A stretch of 55,677 nucleotides of DNA from positions 1-55,677 of the forward strand of contig JANWVV010000031.1 in the NCBI GenBank assembly GCA_025055795.1. Reading direction: 5' to 3'. The DNA is from Gemmataceae bacterium (GTDB taxonomy: Bacteria; Planctomycetota; Planctomycetia; Gemmatales; Gemmataceae). Position 1 is the first letter of the stretch. Each line of letters starts with the position of its first letter. A program made the position numbers and the translations under genes. Under the pieces are notes generated by a model. It was not told the origin of the DNA. It was given only the letters and a program-made list of their open reading frames with translations, and ran no database searches. Positions 43,828 through 52,694 of this stretch are shown here, piece after piece.

Positions 43828-44556
43828 ATGAAAGTTGAATTGGTTGTCACCAGTGGCGTACATCAGGGACGAGTGATCCCCATTACCATACCTGAGTTTC
43901 TCATCGGGCGGGATGCACACTGTCACCTGCGACCGGCCAGCCAGGCGGTCAGCAAGATGCATTGTGCCATCCTCATACGGAACCAACAGGTATACGTTAA
44001 GGATTTCGGTAGCACCAATGGCACCACGGTCAACGATGTCACCATCCGTGGAGCGGAAGTGCAGGTCAAGGACGGGGCCACTCTCCGGATCGGCCCGCTG
44101 GATTTCCAGATGCGGATTACGGTGCCGCCGGCACAACCGGATGCCACGCCGTTACCAGAAGCGACTCCCGAGACCGCCGCGGCCTTGGCTGCGGTTCAGG
44201 CGGCTACCGTCGCGGCCGCAGCGCCCCCTCGCGATCTGACTCCTCAACCGGGCACTCTCGTCAAGCAGCCGGGGGGCTCCAAGGAACACAAGCCTTTCGT
44301 CCCCCCCACTCCTACGCGGGCGCAGGAAATCAGCGACCAGGACCGTATCGCGGCCATCCTCTTGTCTCTGGAAAGCGAAGAGGTGCCCGAAGGTAGCACC
44401 GTCGCCGATGTCCCCGCTTTGAAAACCGTCAGCAGCGAAGAAACGAAAGCGGAAGGGGATAGCGGCAAAAAGCCCGAGAAAAAGATGCCCACCCGCGAGG
44501 AAATGAGTAACGCCGCCAACGAGGCGCTCCGCCGGATCATGCGCCGCCCCCGCTGA
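43828..44556 (+). CDS. FHA-domain protein
   Basis: 242 residues from the ATG at 43828, preceded by GGGGAAAGG. The N-terminal FHA domain (about 3-98) has the phosphopeptide-binding residues GR (27-28), SxxH (42-45) and NGT (64-66). The rest is Ala/Pro-rich (about 100-165) and then charged and Lys/Glu-rich to a basic end (RIMRRPR), probably disordered. It should act as a phosphothreonine reader in Ser/Thr-kinase signalling. No kinase is adjacent; the FHA-GAF-PP2C protein at 18296 is the only other signalling protein of this kind in the window. Confidence 0.92.
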   Translation: MKVELVVTSGVHQGRVIPITIPEFLIGRDAHCHLRPASQAVSKMHCAILIRNQQVYVKDFGSTNGTTVNDVTIRGAEVQVKDGATLRIGPLDFQMRITVPPAQPDATPLPEATPETAAALAAVQAATVAAAAPPRDLTPQPGTLVKQPGGSKEHKPFVPPTPTRAQEISDQDRIAAILLSLESEEVPEGSTVADVPALKTVSSEETKAEGDSGKKPEKKMPTREEMSNAANEALRRIMRRPR

Positions 44557-44934
44557 TAGCCCAACCCCTCACCCGACAGGCGGTTGTGAATTAACTGACC
44601 CTTTCCGCAGCGTTGTCGATATAACGCCGACACGGTTTTGTTACCCATCGCATTGCCACTGTAGTGCCGTCTCATTCCGAATATTCCCCCCATAACCTTG
44701 CTCGCTTCAAGCCATTGCACCCATGTCCTGATGGTGTATGCACCGTATGGCCGGTAGTAGCTGAAATTGTGGGAGGTGATGGTAGGGGGATTACAGGGAG
44801 GGTGGCTGCTCCGCTTCGCCACGAAATGCTACACTGAGAAACGATAGAACGACCAACGGCACCGGGAACGGCGTCGTTTCCCTAACTAAACTACATTAAA
44901 GGACCGCATATAACCAGGCGGAAGAGGGATAACG
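44557..44934. other. Gene-free stretch
   Basis: 378 bases between the FHA gene and mutY. No gene, tRNA or clear terminator is seen. The mutY promoter is presumably in the A/T-richer part at about 44820-44910. Confidence 0.4.
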
Positions 44935-46146
44935 GTGTCAAGCAAGTTAGCGGCAGCGTCCGAGGGAGCTGAGGACCCGCTCCCCTGGTCCACAGCCACC
45001 CGCGCAGCTTTACAGCGTCGGCTGCTCGAGTGGTACGGTACGCATCGTCGGCCGTTCCCCTGGCGGCAGAACCGCGATCCGTATCGCATCTGGGTCAGCG
45101 AAGTTATGCTGCAGCAGACGACGGCGCCCGTTGTCGTTCCCTACTTTGAGCGGTTCCTGGCCGCCTTCCCAACTCTGGACGCCTTGGCCCAGGCCGACGA
45201 ACAAGAGGTGCTCCGCTTGTGGCAAGGGCTGGGGTACTATCGCCGGGCCCGAGATCTGCACGCGGCTGCCCGCCTGTTGGTCCACCAGCACGGTGGACAG
45301 CTACCCGACGATCCGGCCCTGTGGCGGTCTTTGCCCGGTGTGGGCCGATACGTCTGTGCTGCTGTGTTGTCCCAGGCCTTCGACCGACGCCTGCCCATTG
45401 TCGAAGCTAATAGCCTCCGGGTGTTGAGCCGGCTGTATGGGTATCGCGGCGACCCGCGACGCGGTGCCGGTCACCGCTGGGTTTGGCAAGCAGCTGAGGC
45501 CCTACTACCCTCCAGCCAGGTAGGCGAATTCAATCAGGCGTTAATGGAACTAGGTTCCCTGGTCTGTACACCACGCCACCCCCGTTGTTGGGATTGCCCC
45601 TGGCGTCGCTGGTGCCGGGCGTACGCCCAGGACTGTGTCGCAGGCATACCGCCACCGCCTGCGCGGCCAGCCATCACCCCGGTCCAGGAATTGGCCGTGT
45701 TGATCCTGGATGGCCCCCGGCTGTTGCTGTGTCAACGCCCCGCCACCGCTTCTCGCTGGCCCTCGCTATGGGAAGTCCCTCATGCCGAACTGAATTGTTC
45801 CGCAACAGCCCAACCGTCCTTAGCAAATGACGTTACCCCGGCCGTTCCTTCCCCTGTCGCTTCAACAGCCGAGGCCATCCGCCAATGGGTCCGCAACTGG
45901 ACAGGGCTGGAAGTCGAACCCGAGCAACCTGTCGCCACCGTGCGCCATAGCGTAACTCGCTTCCGAATCACGCTGCATGCCTGGACTGCACGCTATTGCC
46001 GGGGCACGTTCGCTTCGTCTTTCTACACCACGGCTACCTGGATCACCCCCGAACAACGGAGCCTGTATCCGCTCAGCTCACCGCAACGTCGACTCCTGGA
46101 GCGCTGGAGCCAGCAAACATCCTCACCCCGAACGCTGCTGGACTGA
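44935..46146 (+). CDS. mutY: A/G-specific adenine glycosylase MutY (variant active site)
   Basis: 403 residues starting with GTG behind AGAGGG. The glycosylase domain has SEVMLQQT with catalytic Glu56, the helix-hairpin-helix LPGVGRYV (133-140) and the [4Fe-4S] ligands Cys211-x6-Cys218-x2-Cys221-x5-Cys227. The usual PILDGNV segment, whose Asp (Asp138 in E. coli) stabilises the reaction intermediate, reads PIVEANS, so Glu157 replaces Asp. A NUDIX-like C-terminal domain for 8-oxoG recognition spans about 250-390. The enzyme removes adenine mispaired with 8-oxoguanine. I recall similar EAN segments in other planctomycetes, so this may be lineage-wide. Confidence 0.93.
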   Translation: MSSKLAAASEGAEDPLPWSTATRAALQRRLLEWYGTHRRPFPWRQNRDPYRIWVSEVMLQQTTAPVVVPYFERFLAAFPTLDALAQADEQEVLRLWQGLGYYRRARDLHAAARLLVHQHGGQLPDDPALWRSLPGVGRYVCAAVLSQAFDRRLPIVEANSLRVLSRLYGYRGDPRRGAGHRWVWQAAEALLPSSQVGEFNQALMELGSLVCTPRHPRCWDCPWRRWCRAYAQDCVAGIPPPPARPAITPVQELAVLILDGPRLLLCQRPATASRWPSLWEVPHAELNCSATAQPSLANDVTPAVPSPVASTAEAIRQWVRNWTGLEVEPEQPVATVRHSVTRFRITLHAWTARYCRGTFASSFYTTATWITPEQRSLYPLSSPQRRLLERWSQQTSSPRTLLD

Positions 46147-46323
46147 TCGGGTCGATGGCTACCAAATCCCCGGAAAAACGCCCATCATCGTGTGCAGTAG
46201 TTGTTGCCCGTATTGCTGTTCTGCCTCCAGAACTACGACAATTTGCCGGGCGCTAATCTTTTCAGAAAATGCCTTTCCTGATGTGGCGGAGTGAACAACT
46301 CCTTCCTTCAAACAAAGACGAGC

Positions 46324-47625
46324 TCAGACCAGTTTCCACTTGGGCCGAGGTTCGCGGGACAGCTCCTTGTTAGCGGCGGGGTCATCGCGGAATTGTTCTT
46401 GAACCGGGTCCCAGCGTAGTTTGCGGCCCAGGCGGTAACCGATGTTGGCCAGGTGGCAAACAGTAGCGGTGCGGTGCCCCACCTCGGCTGGGCAGATACA
46501 AGGGCGGCCGCTGCGGATGCACTCCAGCCAGTTGCCATGATGATTGTGCGAGGGATAGACGCGTTGCGGCTGGTCCGGGAAGCGGGCTTTGTGACCATGA
46601 CGGAAGCGTACTTCCAGTTGTCCGCGTCCCACCAGCAGGATGCCATCGGTGCCTTCGAAGACGCAATCGGCCCGGACGTTCCCCTCGAACTCGTTGTGGA
46701 TCATGAGCGTGCCATCGGCGTACACCAGGCGCAGGCCGGCCCCGCGCTTGGGATTGTCAGGAGGAATGACGTCGACGGGGCCGGTATCGTCCTTTTTCAG
46801 GGCCCATTGAGCAATGTCGAAGTGATGAGCCCCCATGTCGGCCAGACCGCCACCAGCGTATTCCTGATAGTTCCGCCAGGCCGGGAAGTGATGGTGGACC
46901 CCCTTGGGACACAGATCGGAATGGTAAGGGCGTTCCGGGGCCGGGCCGAGCCAGAAATCCCAGTCCGTGCCAGGGGGCGTCTCTTGGGCAGGCAGATCGC
47001 AGGGACGGGGCGGACCCCCAACACCGATGCGAATCGTCTTGACGGTGCCGATCCAGCCGTTCCAGATCATCTCCACCGCAGCGCGGAAGCGGTTGTCGAA
47101 CTCGCTGCGTTGCTGGCTACCCGTTTGGAAAATCACACCAGCCCGCCGCACTTCCTCCACAATCTGCCGACCTTCGGCCACGTTGTGGGTCAGAGGTTTT
47201 TCGCAATAAATGTGCTTGCGGGCTCGCGCAGCCAGGATGCACGGCTGGGCATGCCAGTGATCCGGCGTAGCAATGATGACCGCATCCAGCCCCGGATGCT
47301 GCAACAGCTCGCGGAAATCGCGGTACGCCCCGACCCCCTTGAACAGGCCCGATTTGGTTCGGCTGGCGTAGTGGCTTTCCGCCCGCTGGCGGGCGTGGTC
47401 CAGCCGTTCCTGCACCACGTCACACACGGCCACTACCTGCACATCGCTGCGTCCTAACATGGCCCCGAGATGACCGCGTCCCATGGTTCCTACGCCGATA
47501 ATCCCCACGGCAATCCGGTCGTTGGCCGCCCAAGCCGTCCGCGGCGACCAGACCCATGGTCCAGCAACCGCCCCAATCGCTGCACTCTTCCCCACCGTCC
47601 GGAGAAATTGACGCCGTGTCCCCAT
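46324..47625 (-). CDS. Tat-exported Gfo/Idh/MocA-family oxidoreductase, second copy
   Basis: 433 residues; GGGGAG precedes the ATG. The twin-arginine signal TRRQFLRTVG and a hydrophobic run to about residue 33 (AWAAN) indicate export in folded form. The Rossmann motif VGIIGVGTMGRGH follows, then CEKPLTH. The C-terminal domain contains DMGAHHFDIAQWAL. It has the same architecture as the copy at 8307-9656 but is clearly diverged, so it is not a recent duplication. It probably oxidises a sugar or cyclitol outside the cytoplasm. It is monocistronic and convergent with mutY. Confidence 0.93.
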   Translation of the reverse strand: MGTRRQFLRTVGKSAAIGAVAGPWVWSPRTAWAANDRIAVGIIGVGTMGRGHLGAMLGRSDVQVVAVCDVVQERLDHARQRAESHYASRTKSGLFKGVGAYRDFRELLQHPGLDAVIIATPDHWHAQPCILAARARKHIYCEKPLTHNVAEGRQIVEEVRRAGVIFQTGSQQRSEFDNRFRAAVEMIWNGWIGTVKTIRIGVGGPPRPCDLPAQETPPGTDWDFWLGPAPERPYHSDLCPKGVHHHFPAWRNYQEYAGGGLADMGAHHFDIAQWALKKDDTGPVDVIPPDNPKRGAGLRLVYADGTLMIHNEFEGNVRADCVFEGTDGILLVGRGQLEVRFRHGHKARFPDQPQRVYPSHNHHGNWLECIRSGRPCICPAEVGHRTATVCHLANIGYRLGRKLRWDPVQEQFRDDPAANKELSREPRPKWKLV

Positions 47626-48682
47626 GACGATTGCTCCCCATATGCTCCCCAGGAAAAGCGTGACGCAAAAAAGCGTAGGGCTCCGATGTTCCTCGCTGGC
47701 AGGAAGTATAATTGTAACCTCCTGGTCAGCTATCCGGAATCATTTTTTTCTGTTCGCATCGCTTTGCGGACTTGTATGCCTGAAGGAAATACTCCCGAAA
47801 CTCAAGGGGAGCACAGCGTGTCGTGGCTGCCGTTAGCGGGCCCCCATGACTCAAGCAAATGCTCGCACAAGGGGGGACAGCACTCCACCCCGCCCACGGA
47901 CAGTTCAACATCCAGGTTCAGGTTAGACAGCAACAGGGGGGTATCGTTTCTGACCCGCATTGAGCGGCTGTCGATTATGTCCTCGGTCGACGCCAGCAAG
48001 CGCCCCAGGCGAGCTGTATGTCTTGCCCGGTTAGCTTCATGGAGCATGCGTCGTTATTGCGACAAGCTCCGCTGAAGAGGTTGCTACAGGCCGAATCGCA
48101 GGTGCGGCTCCCATCCGGTCGGTCACCGACTTAGCCGTTACTGGCCAGTTTCTGAGCAGAGCCACATGCTGGTGGTTTCAGATGATGCAGCCAAGTGGAC
48201 CGATTGGTCGGGGTCATTGGGGCACTAAAACATAACTGTAGATCTATCAATATTTCTTATCTTTTTATTTGTTTTAATGTTTAACGTCACTTATTATCCC
48301 TGCTGTGCACTCCCTCCAGAGAGAAGAACAATTCAAACAAACTGGTGAGGGAGCATGTCCGTGCTAACGAGAAAATTTCGGTCCAGCGGGCGAAGAACCT
48401 GCAGATTGCCAAGTTGCTGCAAAAAGCAAAAGCGATTCCGAACCTTTGCGCTGCAAGACGCTACAACGGCGGTGTAAGCTAGGATTAAATTAAAGATACG
48501 AACCATAATTCTCATCCGTCACAATGCTTTGGAGAGAATAAAAAGGTAGACATGATGCACAAATAAATACGCAAGGGATGCCAAATCATTGATAATAAGC
48601 TGGATTGCTAGTGTCTTTCCTGCGTTTTGTCTAGATGAACCACGCGACGGAGTAACGATAAGCGAGAGATGAGGTGTTGTTT
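47626..48682. other. Gene-free stretch, about 1 kb
   Basis: 1,057 bases between two minus-strand genes, the largest gap in the window. Open frames here have unnatural composition and no starts with ribosome-binding sites. An AT-rich patch lies at 48230-48300. Small inverted repeats such as GACC-GATT-GGTC near 48199-48210 are present. No tRNA or known RNA is recognised. Confidence 0.45.
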
Positions 48683-49609
48683 TTACCGGCCCTGCAGGTG
48701 TTTGTCGAACCAGTCGGCGAATAGTCGTAGATCCTTGTCGATGTCTTTCCAGCCATGGCCAGCACCGCGGCGAACGATCAACTGGCAGGGCACTCCGACC
48801 TCTTTGTAACGGGCAGCGATCCGCTCGGACTGATACAAGGGGACCAGCGTGTCGGCATCCCCATGGATGATCAGGGCCGGGGCCGAATCCTTGCTGACGT
48901 AGTAGTAGGGGGAGATGGTTTTACCAATGGCCTGGCGTTGTTGCGGGTCTTCAATGACCACCAGTTTGTTGGTTTTCGGATCGCGGGTGGTGAAGTCAAA
49001 CGGTGGCCGGAAGGCCCGCAAGGCCCCCTCCCCAAGCTGTACTTCGCCTTCCCGGCTCCAGTTGAGGAAATCCGTAGGTGGGAAGAAGCAGGCCACGGCG
49101 GCCACACGGGAGGAATGCCGCCGCAGTGGCTCGCTGGCCTGCGGTTCTGCCGGTTGGAAAGCATTGCCTAGCATCAACGACAGATGTCCGCCGGCCGAGC
49201 CGCCGACCACTCCTAGCCTGTCGGGCTGGACGCCCCAACGACCCGCATGCTGCTTGATAAACCGGACGGCCACGTGCATGTCTTCTACCGCCTCGGGTAT
49301 GGTAAACTTAGGCTGGCTGCCGTGCACAACGGCAAACACCACGTAGCCGCGCTCCACAAATGGCCGGGTCCAGGCCGGATTGATCATGCGTTTGTCTGAA
49401 ACCCAACCTCCCGACACACAAATGATGACACCGCAGCCGTTGGCCTGGTCTTTAGGCGGTGCGAATACGTCCATGGTCAGCGCACAGCCATATTTGCGAT
49501 GGTAAATGACGTCTTCCAGGCGTCCGCCGCTGGGGGGCAATTCCTGGGCCGGTCCCCATGGCACCGCTCCCACCAACACCACCAACGTCCACAAGGGCAG
49601 TCGGTTCAC
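48683..49609 (-). CDS. Secreted alpha/beta-hydrolase (esterase-like)
   Basis: 308 residues from the GTG at 49609, chosen because GGGAG lies nine bases upstream and the product then begins with a normal signal peptide (MNRLPLWTLVVLVG ... AQE). An ATG at 49660 would add 17 charged residues. The fold is that of BD-FAE/acetyl-esterase-like hydrolases: nucleophile Ser138 in GGSAGG, an acid in HGDADTLVP and His in GAGHGW. The substrate is probably a carbohydrate ester such as acetyl or feruloyl groups, by family only. It is monocistronic. Confidence 0.88.
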   Translation of the reverse strand: MNRLPLWTLVVLVGAVPWGPAQELPPSGGRLEDVIYHRKYGCALTMDVFAPPKDQANGCGVIICVSGGWVSDKRMINPAWTRPFVERGYVVFAVVHGSQPKFTIPEAVEDMHVAVRFIKQHAGRWGVQPDRLGVVGGSAGGHLSLMLGNAFQPAEPQASEPLRRHSSRVAAVACFFPPTDFLNWSREGEVQLGEGALRAFRPPFDFTTRDPKTNKLVVIEDPQQRQAIGKTISPYYYVSKDSAPALIIHGDADTLVPLYQSERIAARYKEVGVPCQLIVRRGAGHGWKDIDKDLRLFADWFDKHLQGR

Positions 49610-49772
49610 CTCTGGTTTCTCCCGGCTCCTGGCCTGTCTGGACCGGTAAGACGGCAACATCGTCAGTCACCGGCTGGATGCAACTGGCGACTGCCATCGT
49701 TGTAGGGTCGGGTCAGGCCGTATGGACAGAGCGGACTGACCCCCTGAGTTGCATGAGCAGACGGTTGGCATG

Positions 49773-51107
49773 TCAGCTTCTGTTGCGGCGGGGGTGGGCA
49801 ATCCGTTGCATGAGAGCCTTCACGTCGCTGGGAACAGCCGAGCAACAGGAAATCTGACCTGCGGAGGGTTGTGGGGAGGCATCTGTTGGAAGATTCTGCA
49901 GGTTTCCACTTGTATCGAGGGCGAGCTCGCTTTCGGGGGGCCGAGCCGCCTGCAACAGGGCCAGGCCGAAGGCCGTCAGTTGATTGCCGCTCACATCCAG
50001 GGTGTGCAACTGCGCCAGCCAGTGGGTCCAGCGGCGGCGTAAGCGCCGGATACCTCGATCGGTGATGCGGTTACGGGCCAGGTGCAGATGTCGCAGACGC
50101 GGCCAGCTTCCCTCCGGCAGCAGAGCGACCAGACCGCTATCCCCCAAGTCCTGATCGCTCAGATCCAGCAGGGTGACTGCGGCAGCGACCGGTGAGTGGG
50201 CTAGTGCCGTAGCCCCTGCTGCACTGATGCGGACCTGCGCATGGCCCCGTAATTCCAGCCGGCCATGCTGCCCCACCATCTGCGCCAGTAATGGGGAAGT
50301 GGCCAGTAAAGCCACTCCAGCGTCCCCCAAGGGATTGCCGCTTAAGCGTAACAGGTGCAGACGCGGCCAGGGGTGCACCGCCACCTCGGCCAGACCTTCG
50401 GCCGTTATCTCGTTGTGGGATAAGTCCACTTCTTCCAGCGTGCTAACGCAGGCGGAGCTACCTAACAGTTCAAAGACCTGGCCTGTCAAGCGGTTGTCGT
50501 TCAACGCTAGCCGGCGGAGTTGGGGAAACGGACAGTGCCGCTGCAGCGGTCGCAACAAATCATTTGTCAACTGGTTAAAGCTCAGATCAAGGCCGCGTAA
50601 CGCTCGCAGGTGGGGTGAACGCCACAGCGGTGTCAGATCCAGCTGGGCCAGGTCGGTGGCACACAGGTCCAGTTCCTGCAGGCGCGCCAGCCAGGGGCAC
50701 TGCCATAATTTGTTCCAGCAACCGGCCACGTCCAACAGACGTACCCGACGCAGGGGCAAGCGGGCAAACAGCTCGGCCGCTCGGTCGATAAAAACCGGGG
50801 CGGCCACCGCAACGGTATCAGGAATACCTCCGCGAAACTGCAGCGGTCCAACCAGCAGTTCGCCCAGCTCCGCCTGCCAACGCTGGGCCAGCAACGCTCG
50901 CAGTTCCGCTTCCCGTTCCAGCCACTCCGGCCGAACGCTAGCCGCCATGGCCCCCAAACGGTTCAGGGCCAACTGGAGCCGGATCAACTCGGCCCACTCC
51001 CCTTCGCCCCGCTCCTCCAAATAGTCGGCCCATTGCAACTGCAACGCTTCACCCCCGGCACTGCTCGCCGAAGGCAACGCGGGCCAGTTTGCTGTCAATC
51101 GCTTCAT
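49773..51107 (-). CDS. Leucine-rich repeat protein with Gemmata-type repeat-companion domain
   Basis: 444 residues. The N-terminal ~50 residues contain LQWADYLEERGEGEWAELIRLQ, the TIGR02996-type companion domain (xxYADWLEERGD...AEFIRLQ) abundant in Gemmata and relatives. Ribonuclease-inhibitor-like LRRs follow (about 120-420), e.g. LRALRGLDLSFNQLT, LRRLALNDNRLT, LEEVDLSHNEIT, LRHLHLARNRIT. There is no signal peptide, so it is probably cytosolic. The repeats suggest protein binding; partners are unknown. The TIGR02996 resemblance is the best taxonomic hint in the window. Confidence 0.9.
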   Translation of the reverse strand: MKRLTANWPALPSASSAGGEALQLQWADYLEERGEGEWAELIRLQLALNRLGAMAASVRPEWLEREAELRALLAQRWQAELGELLVGPLQFRGGIPDTVAVAAPVFIDRAAELFARLPLRRVRLLDVAGCWNKLWQCPWLARLQELDLCATDLAQLDLTPLWRSPHLRALRGLDLSFNQLTNDLLRPLQRHCPFPQLRRLALNDNRLTGQVFELLGSSACVSTLEEVDLSHNEITAEGLAEVAVHPWPRLHLLRLSGNPLGDAGVALLATSPLLAQMVGQHGRLELRGHAQVRISAAGATALAHSPVAAAVTLLDLSDQDLGDSGLVALLPEGSWPRLRHLHLARNRITDRGIRRLRRRWTHWLAQLHTLDVSGNQLTAFGLALLQAARPPESELALDTSGNLQNLPTDASPQPSAGQISCCSAVPSDVKALMQRIAHPRRNRS

Positions 51108-51429
51108 GCCTTCACTCTAACACAACTACCCGCTCACCACCATCGGCACAGTCGTGCCACAGCCTGCTACCGGACGGGCCCACTTCCCCTTCTCTGGCCA
51201 CCTCAACCTGGACCAGCCAGGTCCCAGAAATCACGTCTGGTCGCTGTTTAACTATCAATAGCAGCCCAATTCCGTCTGAAGTCTCAGCAACGCCTGGCGG
51301 GTCAGCGTCTGTGGCACGGTGCTTGCCGGCAAAGCCGCATGGCAGACCTGACCCGATGGTACGCTGCCGACTCTGAGAGGACAATCAGCCAGTCTGTACG
51401 CAACGGATCAGCGGGAGTAGCAAGGCGTT
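51108..51429. other. Gene-free stretch
   Basis: 322 bases between the LRR gene start and the DUF1080 gene end. No gene, repeat or terminator is identified. The LRR gene promoter should be here. Confidence 0.4.
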
Positions 51430-52635
51430 TCAAGGATGCTGCCGCAGTGGAGGATCCAACGGCGCGTAGGCGATGCGGCGGAACAGCAGGCGGGTGGTCG
51501 GATCGTGGGCCTGGATGGAAAACGGACCGGCAGCAGCACGGAAACCCTGACGGGGATTGTCGTGCGGCGGCCGTGGATCGTGCCAATCGACTACAGGAAA
51601 GCCATCCACCCAGGTGGCCAGATGCCGGCCATCGGCAATCAAGGTAACGGTAAACCATTCGTCATCGTTGCTGACGACTCGGCGAGCGGCCACCCGCCGG
51701 TAGATAGCCCCCGTGCCATAGTCCAGCGGCTGGCTGCGGTCCTTGTCTTTGTACCCGTTGTGGATCTGCACTTCGTAACCGTTCTGATACTGGCCGGGTA
51801 TGCAACGGAAAAACACGCCGCCGTTCAGATGGCGGCCCAGTGTGCGGCACTGGAATTGAAGCAGGAAGTTGTCGGCGGTCCGGGTACTGACCAGGTCGCC
51901 CGGACCATTTTCTACCAGAAGTTCGCCGGCTGCCGTGACGGAAAAACGTGCCTGCTGACGCCTGGCATCGGCGGTGTTGACCGTCCAGCCCTCCAGATTG
52001 CGGCCATTGAATAGCGGCTGGAGCTGGCAGGGGAGCAAGCGGAGATGCTGGATTCGGGCCGGCTCCGGACCCACCGCTGCGACAACGATATGGCCCCGCT
52101 CCGCCGCCGCGGGTAGTTGTTCAGCCCTCACCGGCGTGAATGACGCCCCTTCATAGTGCGTGTCCTTGCCACGGCAGCGAACTTCCAGACGATCTCGAGC
52201 CGCCCGCTGATGTTCCAGGATCAGCCCGGAGGGGAGATACATCCGCAGGGGCCCTTCCACCTCCAGAACCAGGTCCCAATGATTGCCGAAGCGACTAGTC
52301 GTCGCGGCCGATGCCTTCGGGGCGAGCGTCCAGATGCCGTCACGGATGGCCGTCTGGCCGTCCACGTGCCAGCCGAACGTTGTCTGGCCATCGAACAGGA
52401 GCAACCAGCCTTGCTGGGCCAGGTCCCGGCTGAGGCCGGGGACCGATAACGTTGCTGACGGGGAGGCATCCGCACCGGCAGACGCGTTTCCACCTGTCGC
52501 GGCGGCCAGCGTAGCCACCAGAGCCCCCAGACAGCCCAAGCGGATCAAGAGTGGCATGCACGTTTCGAGGGGAAACCGGACCCTTCCAAAGCAATCAGCC
52601 CGACGGACCAGGCCCTTGGGCAAACGGATGGACAT
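51430..52635 (-). CDS. Secreted protein with two DUF1080-type domains
   Basis: 401 residues from the ATG at 52635, with GAGGA seven bases ahead. A GTG at 52698 overlaps the stop of the upstream gene, and an internal ATG at 52557 sits at the signal peptide; both are alternatives. A signal segment lies at about 28-52. The first concanavalin-like domain begins WLLLFDGQTTFGWHV (77-91) and the second LFNGRNLEGWTVN (208-220); the second is complete with GVFFRC, YEVQIHN and TWVDG. DUF1080 (3-keto-disaccharide hydrolase) proteins bind or cleave oxidised sugars outside the cell. The first domain looks degenerate. It is probably co-transcribed with the epimerase gene upstream. Confidence 0.85.
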   Translation of the reverse strand: MSIRLPKGLVRRADCFGRVRFPLETCMPLLIRLGCLGALVATLAAATGGNASAGADASPSATLSVPGLSRDLAQQGWLLLFDGQTTFGWHVDGQTAIRDGIWTLAPKASAATTSRFGNHWDLVLEVEGPLRMYLPSGLILEHQRAARDRLEVRCRGKDTHYEGASFTPVRAEQLPAAAERGHIVVAAVGPEPARIQHLRLLPCQLQPLFNGRNLEGWTVNTADARRQQARFSVTAAGELLVENGPGDLVSTRTADNFLLQFQCRTLGRHLNGGVFFRCIPGQYQNGYEVQIHNGYKDKDRSQPLDYGTGAIYRRVAARRVVSNDDEWFTVTLIADGRHLATWVDGFPVVDWHDPRPPHDNPRQGFRAAAGPFSIQAHDPTTRLLFRRIAYAPLDPPLRQHP

Positions 52636-52694
52636 AGGCAAATCCTCACGCAACGGCCAGGAGGCATGGGTGATTGTTCTATGGTCCTGAAGGT

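Noticed and set aside
46288..46302. GGAGT-GAACA-ACTCC as a terminator between mutY and the convergent oxidoreductase gene
   Set aside because: Only five pairs and no T-tract.
46453..47457. A 334-codon open frame on the plus strand
   Set aside because: It is antisense to the second Gfo/Idh/MocA gene, whose Tat signal and Rossmann motifs are clear.
47470..48075. A 201-codon plus-strand frame reaching into the 1-kb gap
   Set aside because: Half of it is antisense to an oxidoreductase gene, and the rest is Arg/Ser/Pro-rich with no recognisable motif.
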